NCBI GenBank assembly: GCA_027625915.1
Contig: JANTQA010000070.1
Span: forward strand, 8,809,001-8,873,000
Origin: Anaeramoeba flamelloides
Taxonomy: Eukaryota; Metamonada; Anaeramoebidae
Reading direction: 5' to 3'
DNA length: 64,000 nucleotides
Below the pieces are notes generated by a model. That model did not search any database and was not told the origin of the DNA. It was given only the letters and a program-made list of their open reading frames with translations. A program made the translations under genes and the position numbers. Every line of letters begins with the position of its first letter. The first letter of the stretch is position 1. This document shows positions 1 to 11,424 of this stretch, piece by piece.

Positions 1-3000
1 ACTTGCATCATTTTTTAAATTTGAGGAGTTACTATATTTTTCTAATTACTTCATTGTTATTATAAATATTCTTAATTTTATGTGAGAGTATATTTACCTA
101 AAAATTAATAATAGAAGTATTTTTATTATTATTATTGTATTGTGATATAGTTTTTTAAATAAAATTAAATTTGTTTTTTAAATTAAGATAAAAAAAAAAA
201 TTGTAAAATGATGAAACTATAAGTTATTGTCTTGTTTCTCTTTTATTTTGTTAATAGTATATTTTTAGATTCGTTTAATCAAATATACACAAGTACAAGA
301 ATATATGTAATAATATTTAATTCACTATCCCAATAAAAATAAATTAAATTTCTGAATTTATTTTACTTGGTTTTCTAAAACACCTATCTAGAAGAGTACC
401 CTAGCTTTTAATTTATGTGAATTTTTTAAAAAATTTTTGATCATCGTACTTTTAAATTTTTTACAGATTACACAATGCTTTTTTTGACAAAATTACATTT
501 TGTTCCTAAATAATTAAAAAAAAAAAAAAGGGGGGGGTGCGGGTAATTGTGTGTTATTTTAATTCGGGTACATAGTGCCCCACTCTTCGAAGTGTTGGAA
601 TACCCATTTATTGATCACAGTTTCTGGAATCTTTATTTAGTACTGATAATCATTCTATCGGGTTTGTACTCCTCCTGTTTCAGGTTATGTGTCATCAGGT
701 GCCGTCAAGTGCCATGGTTTTCTTAATGTTTGATTTTTTATTAGTTAAGTGTTCTAGATTTTTCATTGAGGTTTTCTATTTTATTTAGAAAATCTATTGA
801 TTTTCATTAGGTTTTTTTTATTTTTCTATTTATTTTCAAAATCAATAGATTTTCGTTAAGGTTTTTTTTACTTTTCAAAATAAACTGAAAATTTATTAAA
901 ATTTTCTGTTTATTTCAAAAAGTAAAAAAAACCTAGAACACTTCACAAAAAAACAGAAAACTCAAAAAAACCTAACGAAAATCTATCGATTTTTGAAAAA
1001 AACAGAAAAAAAAAAAAAAAAAGGATAACGGCGGTTTTCGACAATTCCAAATAATTTATTAAAATCAAGGATTTTACTCAATTCTTTCAAATCCTGAAAA
1101 ACCTAACACAGTGTATAATTTTTAATTTGGTCATGTAAATGATATGATATTTTTGTACTTTAATATATTAATTATTTTCCTACTTTTGTTTTTTTTTTTT
1201 TAGTAAATTTTCTTTAATTACTCCTTTCTCACAATAAATAAATTATATGTTATTTTTTAAAAAAAAATTGTGATAAATATTACAAACATGAAAACATAAA
1301 TTTTAAAAATCAAAAAGTTATAATTTTTTTGAATGGCTTTTAATTCAAGGAAAAAAAAAAAAAATAAGCTATTTCCAATAAAGTGGGGCAAATTTATTAT
1401 AAAATATATCTTTTAAACTCAATCTTTAAAAAAATATTTAAACATACAAAATCATTAACTACAATTTATCGATTATTTGTAATAATTCAATTTGTTTCTT
1501 AGTATTGTATTACATAAATCAAAGATATTAAATTTTCTGATCTTGATTTTATCAGATATTTTTTAAGTGTTTAAATCGGTGTTTATTATTTTCTTTTTGA
1601 TAGAAAAAACCGTTTTCATAACTTTTTTAATCTCAACAAAATTTCAAATAGAATTGAAAATATCTAAATACATTTTATTGTTTAAAAAATCATTTGTATT
1701 GTTTCCCTATTTCCAGTTTTTTATTGAAATTGGTCGTACATTGTTTTCACCAAAAAAAGTTCTATTTTTTTTTTTTCATTTTTTGTAAATATTTCATCCA
1801 TCATATTTTGAAATAAATACCTTAGCCATTTGTTCTATTGGTATTAATATTAAACTTAATTTGAGATCGACAATTTATGAATACATCCACAAACAAAGAT
1901 GATTTTTTATAAAATGTAAAAAAAAATGCCACACTTTTTTGGAAATATCTTAATTCGAATAGTTCTTGAAAAGAACAACAATAAATTAAACACTCTTAAC
2001 AAAAACAGGAATAACTAAAAAGCATCTTCGAAAAGTGAAAATTTTTTTAAAAATTATTCTTTTTCAAAAAACTTTTAAATTTTCACAACAGTTACTAAAA
2101 TGTCTATTAAAAAGTTATGAAGAGTTAAATGATATGATATACGATCTATCCAGGATTTGCATTGCCCGTTTCTGTGATTTTGTTTAATTCATAATGTGAA
2201 GTAGCATGAATACTCTTAAACTGAGGGCTAAAGTAGATCAACAAAAATCTTCAAACCCTTTTTCACAACTTTTTAATTGTACATTTTCTAATGGTCTTCT
2301 GAGATTAAAAAAATTTCATCACAGTAATCAAACCAGAGCTCTGTTTCTGTACAATAAAACATTGTTTACATCTTTATCAGAAAAACAACATTTTTTATTT
2401 TAATCACGCTTAATTTTTTTTGCGAATAAAGCATTTTTTGAAAAAAATGCGATCTTGTGAAAATAATGAAAATTTGAAATCTCCGTAAGAAATTCATTCA
2501 AGTATCAATTCATGAAGCGAATGGTTTCTTGGTGTTGTTAATGATCAAAATTGCCCTTAAAGGTGATGCTATCTTTGGGCAATTTTGGTTATTCATAAAG
2601 AAGAATAGAAAAAAGAATCACCTTCGTTTTGGTATTTATTTCAAAGCAACCAAATAATTAAGTGGTGAGCAAATAACAATAGGATCGAATCAAACTTCTA
2701 AGATCAGTAACAAAAAATTGTAAAAAGTTAAATAGGTACCGTGAAAAGCATTTATTTGAGGAATAGATAACGATAAAAAAAAAATTTTTTTTATAAAGAT
2801 AAGTTGTGTAATATCAGTTTGTTTCAAAGTGTTGAGTAAAAGAAAAAAAAAAAGGGGTTGTTTCAAATCAAAAAATAAAAAAGGAAAAAAAAAAGAAAAG
2901 AGTAATAAATAAAAAATAAAAAGAAAAAATATTTTAAAGAAGGTAAGAAGATCCAACACAATGAAAAAAAAAAAAAAAGAATATTTTTTTCCACAAAAAA

Positions 3001-3094
3001 TCAATAAATTAGAAGTAAAATAATTTTAGTGTTTTTCTAATTTTAAAGAAATTAGTGTAAAAAAATAATTAAAAAGAAAAGAATTGTTCATCAT
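1..3094. other. Intergenic, AT-rich, no convincing gene
   Basis: No reading frame here has protein-like composition over a useful length; the short frames are T-rich or A-rich by chance. The stretch holds one copy of the dispersed repeat described at about 704-1105, an A-run followed directly by a G-run near 518-537, and a slightly more GC-rich patch at 540-720. On the minus strand of that patch a 24-codon open stretch (roughly 550-625) looks protein-like but is too short to call. Confidence 0.6.
704..1105 (+). repeat. Subrepeat-rich foldback-like element, copy 1
   Basis: The element is built from variants of TAGGTTTTTTTGAGTTTTCT and their reverse complements (for example AAAAAAACCTAGAACACTTC), so it can fold on itself. 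The same arrangement occurs in reverse orientation at 62748-63181, including the end that reads GATTTTACTCAATTCTTT. It has no coding capacity. No clear target-site duplication is visible at this copy. It is probably a non-autonomous mobile repeat; its class is unknown. Confidence 0.6.
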
Positions 3095-3392
3095 TTAGGA
3101 ATCAATTTTTAACCAAATGAAACATTGCATAACTGTCATAAAGAATACAAGAAAGCCAAAACACATAAAACCAATTGCATGGGAGGATTGGAGTAAGTAA
3201 TTTGGTGATTCGCCATATGTTTGCTGTTTGGTAATTGAACCTTTAATGCCACTTGTGCCTTGTGGACTACACATAGCATCAGGATGTTGGATTCTACAAA
3301 AATAAAGAAAAGAAAAAATATGAAAACAAAAAAACAATAAATTAAATTTTCATAACACAAACAGACACAGAACAAAACAAACAAACAGACAG

Positions 3393-3424
<32 letters not shown>

Positions 3425-3869
3425 GGTTTTGTTATTTAACAATTAAATTTTTTTTTTTTTTTTTTTGTCTAACAAAAAAACAATTTTGAAAAAATTCTTA
3501 CCCTATATAAGTGTCTACAAATATAGGAGGAGTGATTCGACAAGGTTGGCATTTAAAATTGACACAGGCACCTGTCCAAGAATAGCTGGAGTCGTCTTCA
3601 TCACACTTACCACAAACCTCCGCGGTATCTGCGTCATCACAAGTGTGTGAATTACAAAATTCACCAAATTTTTCATCGTCACTATATTTTTTACATGCAC
3701 TTTTGTAACAGTATTTGTCAACTGAACAGTGTTCATGACTACTACATTCAACACATTTCTCATCTACACACCATGGTGCGTCTTCTTCTTTACAACCTTT
3801 GTTGTTTTCACATGAAGCAGAGACGCTAACAACAACAAGAAAAGCAATAAGAAGATAAGCAAATTTCAT
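3095..3869 (-). CDS. Cysteine-rich type I membrane protein, two exons
   Basis: I do not recognise a named family. Exon 1 is 3502-3869 and exon 2 is 3095-3293, joined by a 208-nt intron with GTAAG donor and TAG acceptor; the splice keeps the frame and gives 188 residues. The start is placed at the ATG directly before a typical signal peptide (residues 1-20, MKFAYLLIAFLVVVSVSAS). The ectodomain (about 20-160) carries 16 cysteines in short-spaced pairs, many acidic residues and no other obvious domain. Residues 162-183 form one membrane span, followed by a tail of about five residues. It should therefore enter the secretory pathway and sit at the surface or in an endomembrane with the Cys-rich part outside or lumenal. 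The longer frame upstream of this ATG is T-rich and is probably 5' UTR. Confidence 0.75.
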
Positions 3870-4269
3870 TTGTAGGAAATCGATCTTTTTGAAATTTGTT
3901 TTATTTTGTTTTGTTCCGAATGTGATTTTGTTGTTAGCGTTTGGTGTTTTAGGAGAAAAAAGAATTAAAAAAAAAATTGAAAAAAAATGTGTGAGAAAGA
4001 GAAAAAAAATAAAGAACAAGTGTTTTTAAACAATAAAAAAAAAATTAAAAAATTTTTTGGTACAACAAAACCAAGAAGACAAAAGTTGTTTTGGGAATAG
4101 AGTGTTCATACTTGTTAAAAAAATAAAAAGAAATATTTTTTGAATAACAAAAAAACTAAAAATGAATTTTTGTTAAATTTGGCTTTTTCAAGATTAAATT
4201 CTTTACTTGAGGCACTGTTGTGTCAATTTTTATTCCGTTTGAGTTTATTTTCATTTTGATAAATTTCTT

Positions 4270-5714
4270 TAAGGGACTAGTAAACTAAAAAAAATCTTCA
4301 AATAAATTTACTATTAAATTAAAAAAAATTTTACCCTATCTTGAAATTGAAAAATAAAGTAAAAATATGATAACTACAAAACAGGACTTACTTTTCATAC
4401 GACTATTTGTTTCGATATAAATGAAACAAAATTGTCATTCAACTTTCCAAAAAAAGACTTTGATAACCATGGAATTTTTCAAATTTTTAATTCTGAAAAT
4501 GAGTAAATTATTAAACACGTTTCTACAATGTGGGGTTTGATGATTATTATAAATTCTTGGAATTTTTTTATTTTGGAAAGCTGAATGAAATTTTGATCTT
4601 TTTATTTTGCAATTAACAGTATTTTCAGAAATGAATTATTGTTTTTAAAAATTCTGATCGATTTTTCTCATTTTTGAAAAGTTCAAAATCCAACATATTA
4701 CTGAATTATTTAAAAAAAATTATTTTCTTTGAAAGAAGATTGAAATCTTATTGCCTGTAAGGGAAGTGTACAAAAATACTCTTTAAAAATGAAACCACTA
4801 AGTTCTATAATAACTAAGTTTTAAAAATCTACTTAATCCCAAAAAAAATACAATAATTATTATAAACTTGTAAAAAATTAAATTTTTTGATTTAAAGAAC
4901 AGTTCAAATCTATTTTTTCTCGGGATCGAATGAAAAAATCTGAGAAAAAGATTCAAACAATCAAATTAAAAATTCTCCCGAAATACTTTTCTAAAAATCT
5001 GGAAAATTCAACTTATTATCTAAAGAAATACTTTTTAATTATTGATTATTTATAATCAATAATTAATAAACCCAATCTTAATTATTTCAGTAAGTCATTA
5101 AAAACCCAATGATTAAATATATTAAATAGGTTTTACATTTATTTCTCAATTTTTTCAAGATTTTGCAACAAATAAAACAATTCAAATACATATTTCTAAT
5201 AATAAAAAAAATAATATATATTATCAAATACCTGATTTTAATACAAACAATTCATTGTTTATACTCTTGATATTTGAAAAAGTATATTGACTAAGTCTTT
5301 TAAATTTCAAGAAATTTAATAAATATTTGTGAATAAAATAAATCTTCAAATTTTTTAGATCTTCAAGAATACAATATTTGATTTATTTTTCATATATTTT
5401 TAAAATAATATTATAGCATCAACGTTACTTGTTCATAAAGACTCTCAGAATTTACTCAAAGTTATATTTCTTCAATACCAAATTTTTTTGAAAATTCTTA
5501 TTTTTTTCATTTTGATCCAAAAACCCAACAAAAAAAGGATCAGATCTTTTGACTGAAAATTTCATTGGAAAAATGAAATCTTTTAAAAATGATTATTCAT
5601 TTCTCTAAAGTTGACAAATGAAGTTTGTATATCGGGTTTAATTGTATCCTTATGTAAATAATTACTCTATTACCTTTGGAAAAAAAAAAATAAAAAAGAG
5701 TTACTAGTCCCTAA
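4270..5714. mobile_element. Harbinger-like non-autonomous DNA element, copy 1
   Basis: The ends are inverted: GGGACTAGTAAACT on the left and, read inward from the right, GGGACTAGTAACTC. TAA lies directly outside both ends. A 3-bp TAA duplication with GGG-starting inverted ends is what PIF/Harbinger elements leave. The interior is AT-rich with no transposase frame. A diverged copy in the opposite orientation lies at 20848-22096 and aligns by eye along most of its length, which supports these boundaries. Confidence 0.6.
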
Positions 5715-5724
5715 AGGAAGTAAG

Positions 5725-7465
5725 TACAGTTGTTTCAATAACCCGTGTTGACTTCAATAAATATTTTTTTTTCGGATTTTAACTGTTTTTTTCCAAATTT
5801 TGTGTTTTTAACTGTTGTTAAGAAAATTTGGAATTGTTTTGGCTTATTAATTGTTCAAAAATAACAAATTTATAAGAGTGTCTTGATTTTAAACAGACGA
5901 GTATTCCATGACAATAATATTGCCATTCTCGAAGTAATAATTGAAATTTTTTTTCAAAGATCCTCGGAATATTTTTTCTTTTAATTGAATAAAAAATAGT
6001 AAGATCTTGTTAAAATTAATGAAAATTGATCTTAAATAAGATTTAATCTGCCCTCATTATGTAAATGGTTGAAAAAGAATTGATTTTTAAATAATTTGGT
6101 CAATTAAGCATATTCTTGTCAACTTTTAACCAGAAAAAATATATAGGCTAATTAAATTTTGATATCATATGAAATATTTTTTCACTAAGGATTCTTATCT
6201 CATCTAATACCGGGCAAAAAAAGTACCATAAAACCAAATAAAAAATATAGTCGAATTACGAAATAAGATTTGAAGACGATTGGATAAAGCTAAATAAGGA
6301 AATTGAAATGAATTTTTTTGATCATTTTTTAATTTCAAAAAAACTTTGAAAAATTAATATCTCATTTTTTACTATGTGGAGATACCTCAAAAAAGGTTTT
6401 TAGAGTCTAAGTATTTATCGTGGATTTGCCTCCATACTCAAAGGGTGACCTGAGACCAATCAGTGTATTGGAAAATAACCCTTCTTTTGGTTAACAAAAT
6501 TCAAATAACAAAAAAATATTTCATTTTTTCATCGTAGATAAAAATTTAAACTAAAATAATTTTGGAAAAGATATTAATTTCAAACAATCAAAATTTAATA
6601 AAAAAAATTCATCTTTTCTCTCTTATATTTCCAAATGGTTAAATTTTGTCAATTTAAAGCAAATTGCTTTCTTGAAGTTTGCAATCTGCTTAATTCGATT
6701 TAATACGATTTGTGGTTATTTAGTAATTCTCTAAATTTGACCTAGTTAGGATTATGTAATATTCATAGAATTAAAAATAAATCTTTTGAAAAATGAAAAA
6801 AAAATCACCAAAATCTTGCGAGATCTCAAAAAGTTCAAAGATCAACACTCCAAAACTGACATTCTTGTTTTAGAAAGTGTATATTCTAACCATTCTAATT
6901 GGAAATCGAGATTCACCCTTCGGATTTTTTTTCGAAAAATATCCTCATCTTTGGTTTTTGATTTTTGGAGATCGATCATACATCATAGGTAGGTTGTTTT
7001 TTAATAGTTTTTAGGTCCTGATAAAAATTACAAAAAAGTTTCCATCCGTTTCAGATAAAAAAATTTCACCCCTATTATTCAACCCTTAAGAAACTCTTTT
7101 TATCCTTTTTTTGTTTTTTTGTATTTATTACAATTGAAAGATTTGGTTGTTGTGTATTTTGGTTTTATTTTGTTTAATTTAATTTTTGTTTGGAGTTAGA
7201 TCTCTTTTATCAGTAGATTGGTCTTGGAGGTTGTAGAAAAATACTTATGATCATATGATCTATTGTAAGTATTATTTGATTTGAAAGTATAGTTACACTG
7301 AACTGTATTTTTAAAAAAACAACAAATTACAAACATAAAAACACAGTTAAAAAAATAATGAAAACGTGCTAATAAATAAAAAACAACAGTTATTTAGAAA
7401 AAAAACACAAATAATTTTGAAAAACACAAACAAAAACGTCAACACGGGTTATTGAAACAACTGTA
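5725..7465. mobile_element. TA-flanked pogo/Tc1-mariner-like element, 1.74 kb
   Basis: Inverted ends of at least 26 bp begin CAGTTGTTTCAATAACCCG and are perfect for most of their length. TA flanks both sides, the hallmark of Tc1/mariner/pogo insertion. The length fits an element that once encoded a transposase, but no long frame survives; the largest is 68 codons at 6786-6992 and is not recognisable. Interior sequence from about 6660 to 7060 recurs in decayed form near 33030-33360 and 53170-54015, so older relatives are present. The near-perfect ends suggest this copy is the youngest, or was mobilised in trans. Confidence 0.65.
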
Positions 7466-7506
7466 CATTATACCATTTTGAAAAATATAAATTGATTTAC
7501 TGAACG

Positions 7507-7682
7507 TTAAGGAACTAGTCTCTAGTCTTTTTTTTTGACCAATTTCTAAATAAGGATTTCTTATCTAGAAATAAGTTTAATATGACAATAAACAGGTGTT
7601 TCAAATCTAAGTAATTGGCAAAATATTTTCTCAATCTCTATTAAATTTAGGTTTAAAAATCTAATCGAGAATAGTCCCTTAA
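7507..7682. mobile_element. Short Harbinger-like MITE
   Basis: The left end reads GGAACTAGTCTCTAGTC and the right end, read inward, GGGACTATTCTCGATTAG. TTAA lies outside both ends. The ends match those of the 4270-5714 element, so this is probably a short deletion derivative of the same family. It is non-coding. Confidence 0.45.
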
Positions 7683-8967
7683 TGAAAACTATTTTATGAA
7701 AGTCAACATATATTTTAACTTTGAAACCAAAACTCTTTTCGCTACTTTATTTGTGAAAAGTGAAATCAACCATAGTAATATAGAATTAAATCTTTTAATT
7801 TTTTGAATTTTTGTACATTTTTTTGATTCAATTTTTGGTTTTATTAATTTTTGGTTTTAGATCGAGAGATGTGTTTATACAAATGAACTAAATTCATCAA
7901 ACAGTAAACCAAAAAATTAGACCCAGAAAAAGTGTGTATTGGAAACAAATATCTTCTCTTTAGAAGACTACACACGAAATATCACCTTTCTAAATAAATT
8001 TGTTGTAATTTAAAATGAAAAAAAAAATCGATATAATCCTATTTTCAAAGATTTTTTTTTCTTTCTCTTCTTAATTTGTATGAATAAAAATAATTTTTAA
8101 CTTTGAATTTTTTGAACCATTTACGTTTTATTATTATTTTTCAAAAGAATTTTTTACAAATTTGCTTTCCAAATTCTAATTTCAAATATTTTTATCAAAC
8201 AAAACCAAAATAATGAATACTATTTCAAAATTAAAATAAAGGGGCTGGGTTCATGGAAATCTTAAAAACAGTTACAAAAGATTCAACCCTAATAATTGAA
8301 AAATTCAAGAAAAAATTTCAATCAGATTCAGATAGTGACGAATTTTTGTACTTCATTTGTATGTTGTTAAGAAAAGAGTTTTTACACTTATATACATTCA
8401 AATAAATCGTTATTTCCCAAGAAATATTCAAAAAATATCCTATTTTCTGAACCCCATCAAGAATTAGATGAACCAAATAGAAATAGGATTTTAAAATTCA
8501 ATTTGGAAATTGTTTAATAATAAATTGTAATTTGTTTATCAAAATATTACAAACATAAAGTATTTCGACTGGTGAATTAAATATAATAACAGTTTAAGAT
8601 TAGTTAATTGTGTCAAATATTTCAAACAAGATCGAGAAATTGATGATTTTTATTTATTTTATTTTTGATCAATTTTTTTTATTTTTTATTGTTAAATTTC
8701 TTTGTTGAGTTGGTGTGAAAATTAATTAAATTAGATGATTTTGACACTTTTGTTATTGAAAAAATATCAGTGTATTTGATTACTGTGACTTTTTTTAGAG
8801 CTTGAGTTTCGAATAGAGGTTGGTTCGGAAAATTGTTATTTTGTAGTTATTCCCTTAAATAATTATTGTGTTGTATTCATAAAAAATGAAGTTAGTAGTA
8901 AAAAAGATTACCCATCACGGGTACTAATAAAATAAACAACAAAACAATTTTGAGATTAAAATAGATT
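7683..8967. other. Intergenic, nothing recognised
   Basis: AT-rich sequence between the short MITE and the tRNA gene. No gene, repeat with defined ends or RNA gene was recognised. Confidence 0.5.
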
Positions 8968-9039
8968 GGTCCTGTAGCGCAGTGGTAGCGCGTCTGATTT
9001 CTAATCAGAAGGTCGTAGGTTCGAGCCCTACCTGGATCG
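8968..9039 (+). tRNA. tRNA-Arg (anticodon UCU)
   Basis: A full cloverleaf can be drawn. The acceptor arms GGTCCTG/CTGGATC pair with one G-U and one U-U mismatch. The D stem is GCGC/GCGC with loop AGTGGTA. The anticodon stem is TCTGA/TCAGA with loop TTTCTAA, giving anticodon TCT, which reads AGA. The T stem is GTAGG/CCTAC with loop TTCGAGC, and the discriminator base is G. There is no intron. The internal RNA polymerase III promoter boxes are good: A box TAGCGCAGTGG at 8975-8985 and B box GGTTCGAGCCC at 9018-9028. AGA is the expected major Arg codon in so AT-rich a genome. Confidence 0.95.
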
Positions 9040-9046
9040 TTTTTTT
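9040..9046 (+). terminator. RNA polymerase III terminator of tRNA-Arg
   Basis: A run of seven T begins immediately after the discriminator base of the tRNA, the usual Pol III stop signal. Confidence 0.85.
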
Positions 9047-10054
9047 AATCAATTTCAATACTATTTTTTTTTGCAAAATTATATTTCCTTTTTAAGGGAT
9101 TTGTAAACTAAAGGATTGGTCTTGCATTTAACAAAGAATTTAATTGGGTACCAATGATATTTGTTAACAAGGTTCGAATAGCTTCAAAAAATCTATTATA
9201 AATATTTTTAAACAAAAAATTTAAAACATTTTTTTAACTATTAAACACAATTAAAAAATTTTCATTTATGAAATGTTTTTTTTTAATATCCAATTAATCA
9301 AAAAATGGAAACCCAAATAATATTATGAGGGTATTTAAGATTCCATATTTAGAATTTTCAAAAGTAATTATTTTTAAATTTTAAATTAAAAAGATAAACC
9401 CAAAAATCATCAACATAAAAACTCAAAGAATAATTAGTTTGGATTCCTTTTCAAAAATCCAATTACAACACCAATATATTCTCAAGATTACAGAAATCCA
9501 ATGTCAAAATATCCCATTTATTAATTTTTTTAATTTTTTTAAAAAAATAAAGATTTTCAGCTTTTAATCTACATTTTGAGGCAAATTTAAGAAAGATATA
9601 TTGCAACTTTGGAAGTTTGAAAATTGAAAATTCAACCTTTAAATTTTCGAGATAGAGAAGATTTTTTTTCTGAAATACTTTTAATTTTTTTTACAATTAA
9701 TAAAGATTATTTACTAATTGATGAGATCAAAAAAGTACTACTTTACAAATCGATTTTTAGAGGCATTTGAACCATGTCACACCAATGTGACTTTAACTAC
9801 TAAACATAAAATTCGATTTTTAGTTGGTAGATCAAAATCCCTCAAGAAAAAATAGTGTTTTTCTTCCCTTTAGCTATTTTTTCAGGGATTTTTTTTTGTT
9901 TTTTTCTATTGAAATTAGTTGGAGTTCGTTTAACAACTTTTTTTCTTGTTTCTTTGATTATGTTTTGTTATTTGTTATTTTTTCGAAAACTTTACCTTTT
10001 GATTTCTAACATGAATCATCTTTTCCTTGGATAACAGAACAAAGCAATTTTAAT

Positions 10055-10255
10055 TACCGTCAGTTTCACTTTTAAGACACAAACTTTCAACGAAATTTAA
10101 GGCACAAAAATTTCTCAAATTAAGGCACAAAATTTTGGAATTTTAATTTTCACAAATTATTTTACTAGAATTTGAATTTTGTGCCTTAATTTGAGATTTT
10201 TTTTGTGCCTTAAATTTAGTTGAAAGTTTGTGCCTTAAAAGTGAAACTGACTGTA
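10055..10255. mobile_element. TA-flanked hairpin MITE, copy 1 of 6
   Basis: Near-palindromic element. The left arm begins CGTCAGTTTCACTTTTAAG, the right arm ends in the inverted form, and each arm is about 80 bp with three spaced GGCACA/TGTGCC motifs. TA lies at both ends, as for Tc1/mariner-type MITEs. Other copies are at 10767, 33780, 34492, 41759 and 55711. Confidence 0.8.
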
Positions 10256-10766
10256 TATTTTATTTTTGAAAGTTTTTCTTTGATAGTTTGAATCAATATA
10301 TTACATTTTAGTGTCACCAAATTTAAAACCAAAATCGATTTTCTAATTTCTAATTACAATAAATCATACTTGAAAAGTTTTCACTTTATTGAAAAAATTT
10401 TTTTATTTCATATTTTAGTCTTTATGTAATCTGATATAAAAGGAAATGGGGGAAATCAATACATTTAATATTACTCAAAAAAAAGTTAAATAAGTTATAC
10501 AAAAAATTGAAAACTTACTAGACACAATGAAATTTTACCAAATATATATTTTTCTGTTTTTGGAAGAATTTACCCTTTCAAATTTCAAAAAAAACTCTTT
10601 AACTTCATTGATTGTTATTGATCAGTTGAAAATTCAACTTTTAAAATTATAAAATTGAAATAATAAAATGATTTTTTCCAATATTGGCACAATTGTAAAA
10701 GAAATCCAAAAGATCATCAAATATACTTTGTTCTTGTCAAAGGTTTCAAAAAAAAACTTAAAAATA

Positions 10767-10968
10767 TACAGTCAGTTTCACTTTTAAGGCACAAACTTTC
10801 AACGAAATTTAAGGCACAAAAAAATCTCAAATTAAGGCACAAAATTTGTAATTTTTTTTTTTACAATTTATTTTTACTAGAATTTGAATTTTGTGCTTTA
10901 ATTTGAGGTTTTTCTTTGTGCCTTAAATTTCGTTGAAAATTTGTGCCTTAAAAGTGAAACTGACAGTA
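10767..10968. mobile_element. TA-flanked hairpin MITE, copy 2 of 6
   Basis: Same family as 10055-10255. The left end reads CAGTCAGTTTCACTTTTAAG, with matching inverted right end and TA on both sides. The arms still pair along most of their length, so this is one of the better-preserved copies. Confidence 0.8.
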
Positions 10969-11424
10969 TTACAAATTTCAAAATTATAATGGGAAAAATC
11001 TCATTTAGATTTTTTAAAAAAAAATCAAAGAAGAATTATTATAAACCAACAAACTCTAAAATTAAATTTTTAGGGACTATATTTTAAATTATTTTTTCTT
11101 TTAAAAAGGTTATTTCATATTCTATAAATGTTTTTAGTAATCATAAGTGATTAATCATAAATATAAAAATAAAATATCTTGGAAGAATATCTAAATAATT
11201 GATTTTCTCAAAAGATGGTGTTCAGAAATTAGTTTTTAAAGAATAATAATAATAATAATTCTAAAAAAAAAAAATGGCAATTTTGAGAAAAAAATTATTT
11301 TTGGCAAAAATCTCCTATCTATCTATATGCGTGTGTATAAACACATATGCATTATGGATGAATATAAAAAAGAAAAAAATTAAGATGGAATTGATTTTTT
11401 TCAAAATTCCTATGAATGTAATTT

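Larger units (their letters stand above)
9048..11424. other. Intergenic with two MITE copies
   Basis: No gene recognised. The stretch is AT-rich and contains two copies of the TA-flanked ~200-bp hairpin MITE family (10055-10255 and 10767-10968), in tandem about 500 bp apart. Confidence 0.55.

Noticed and set aside
2690-3004. 104-codon Phe-rich minus-strand frame next to the Cys-rich gene
   Set aside because: Translated poly-A/T sequence without protein-like composition; the real 3' end of the neighbouring gene is at 3095.
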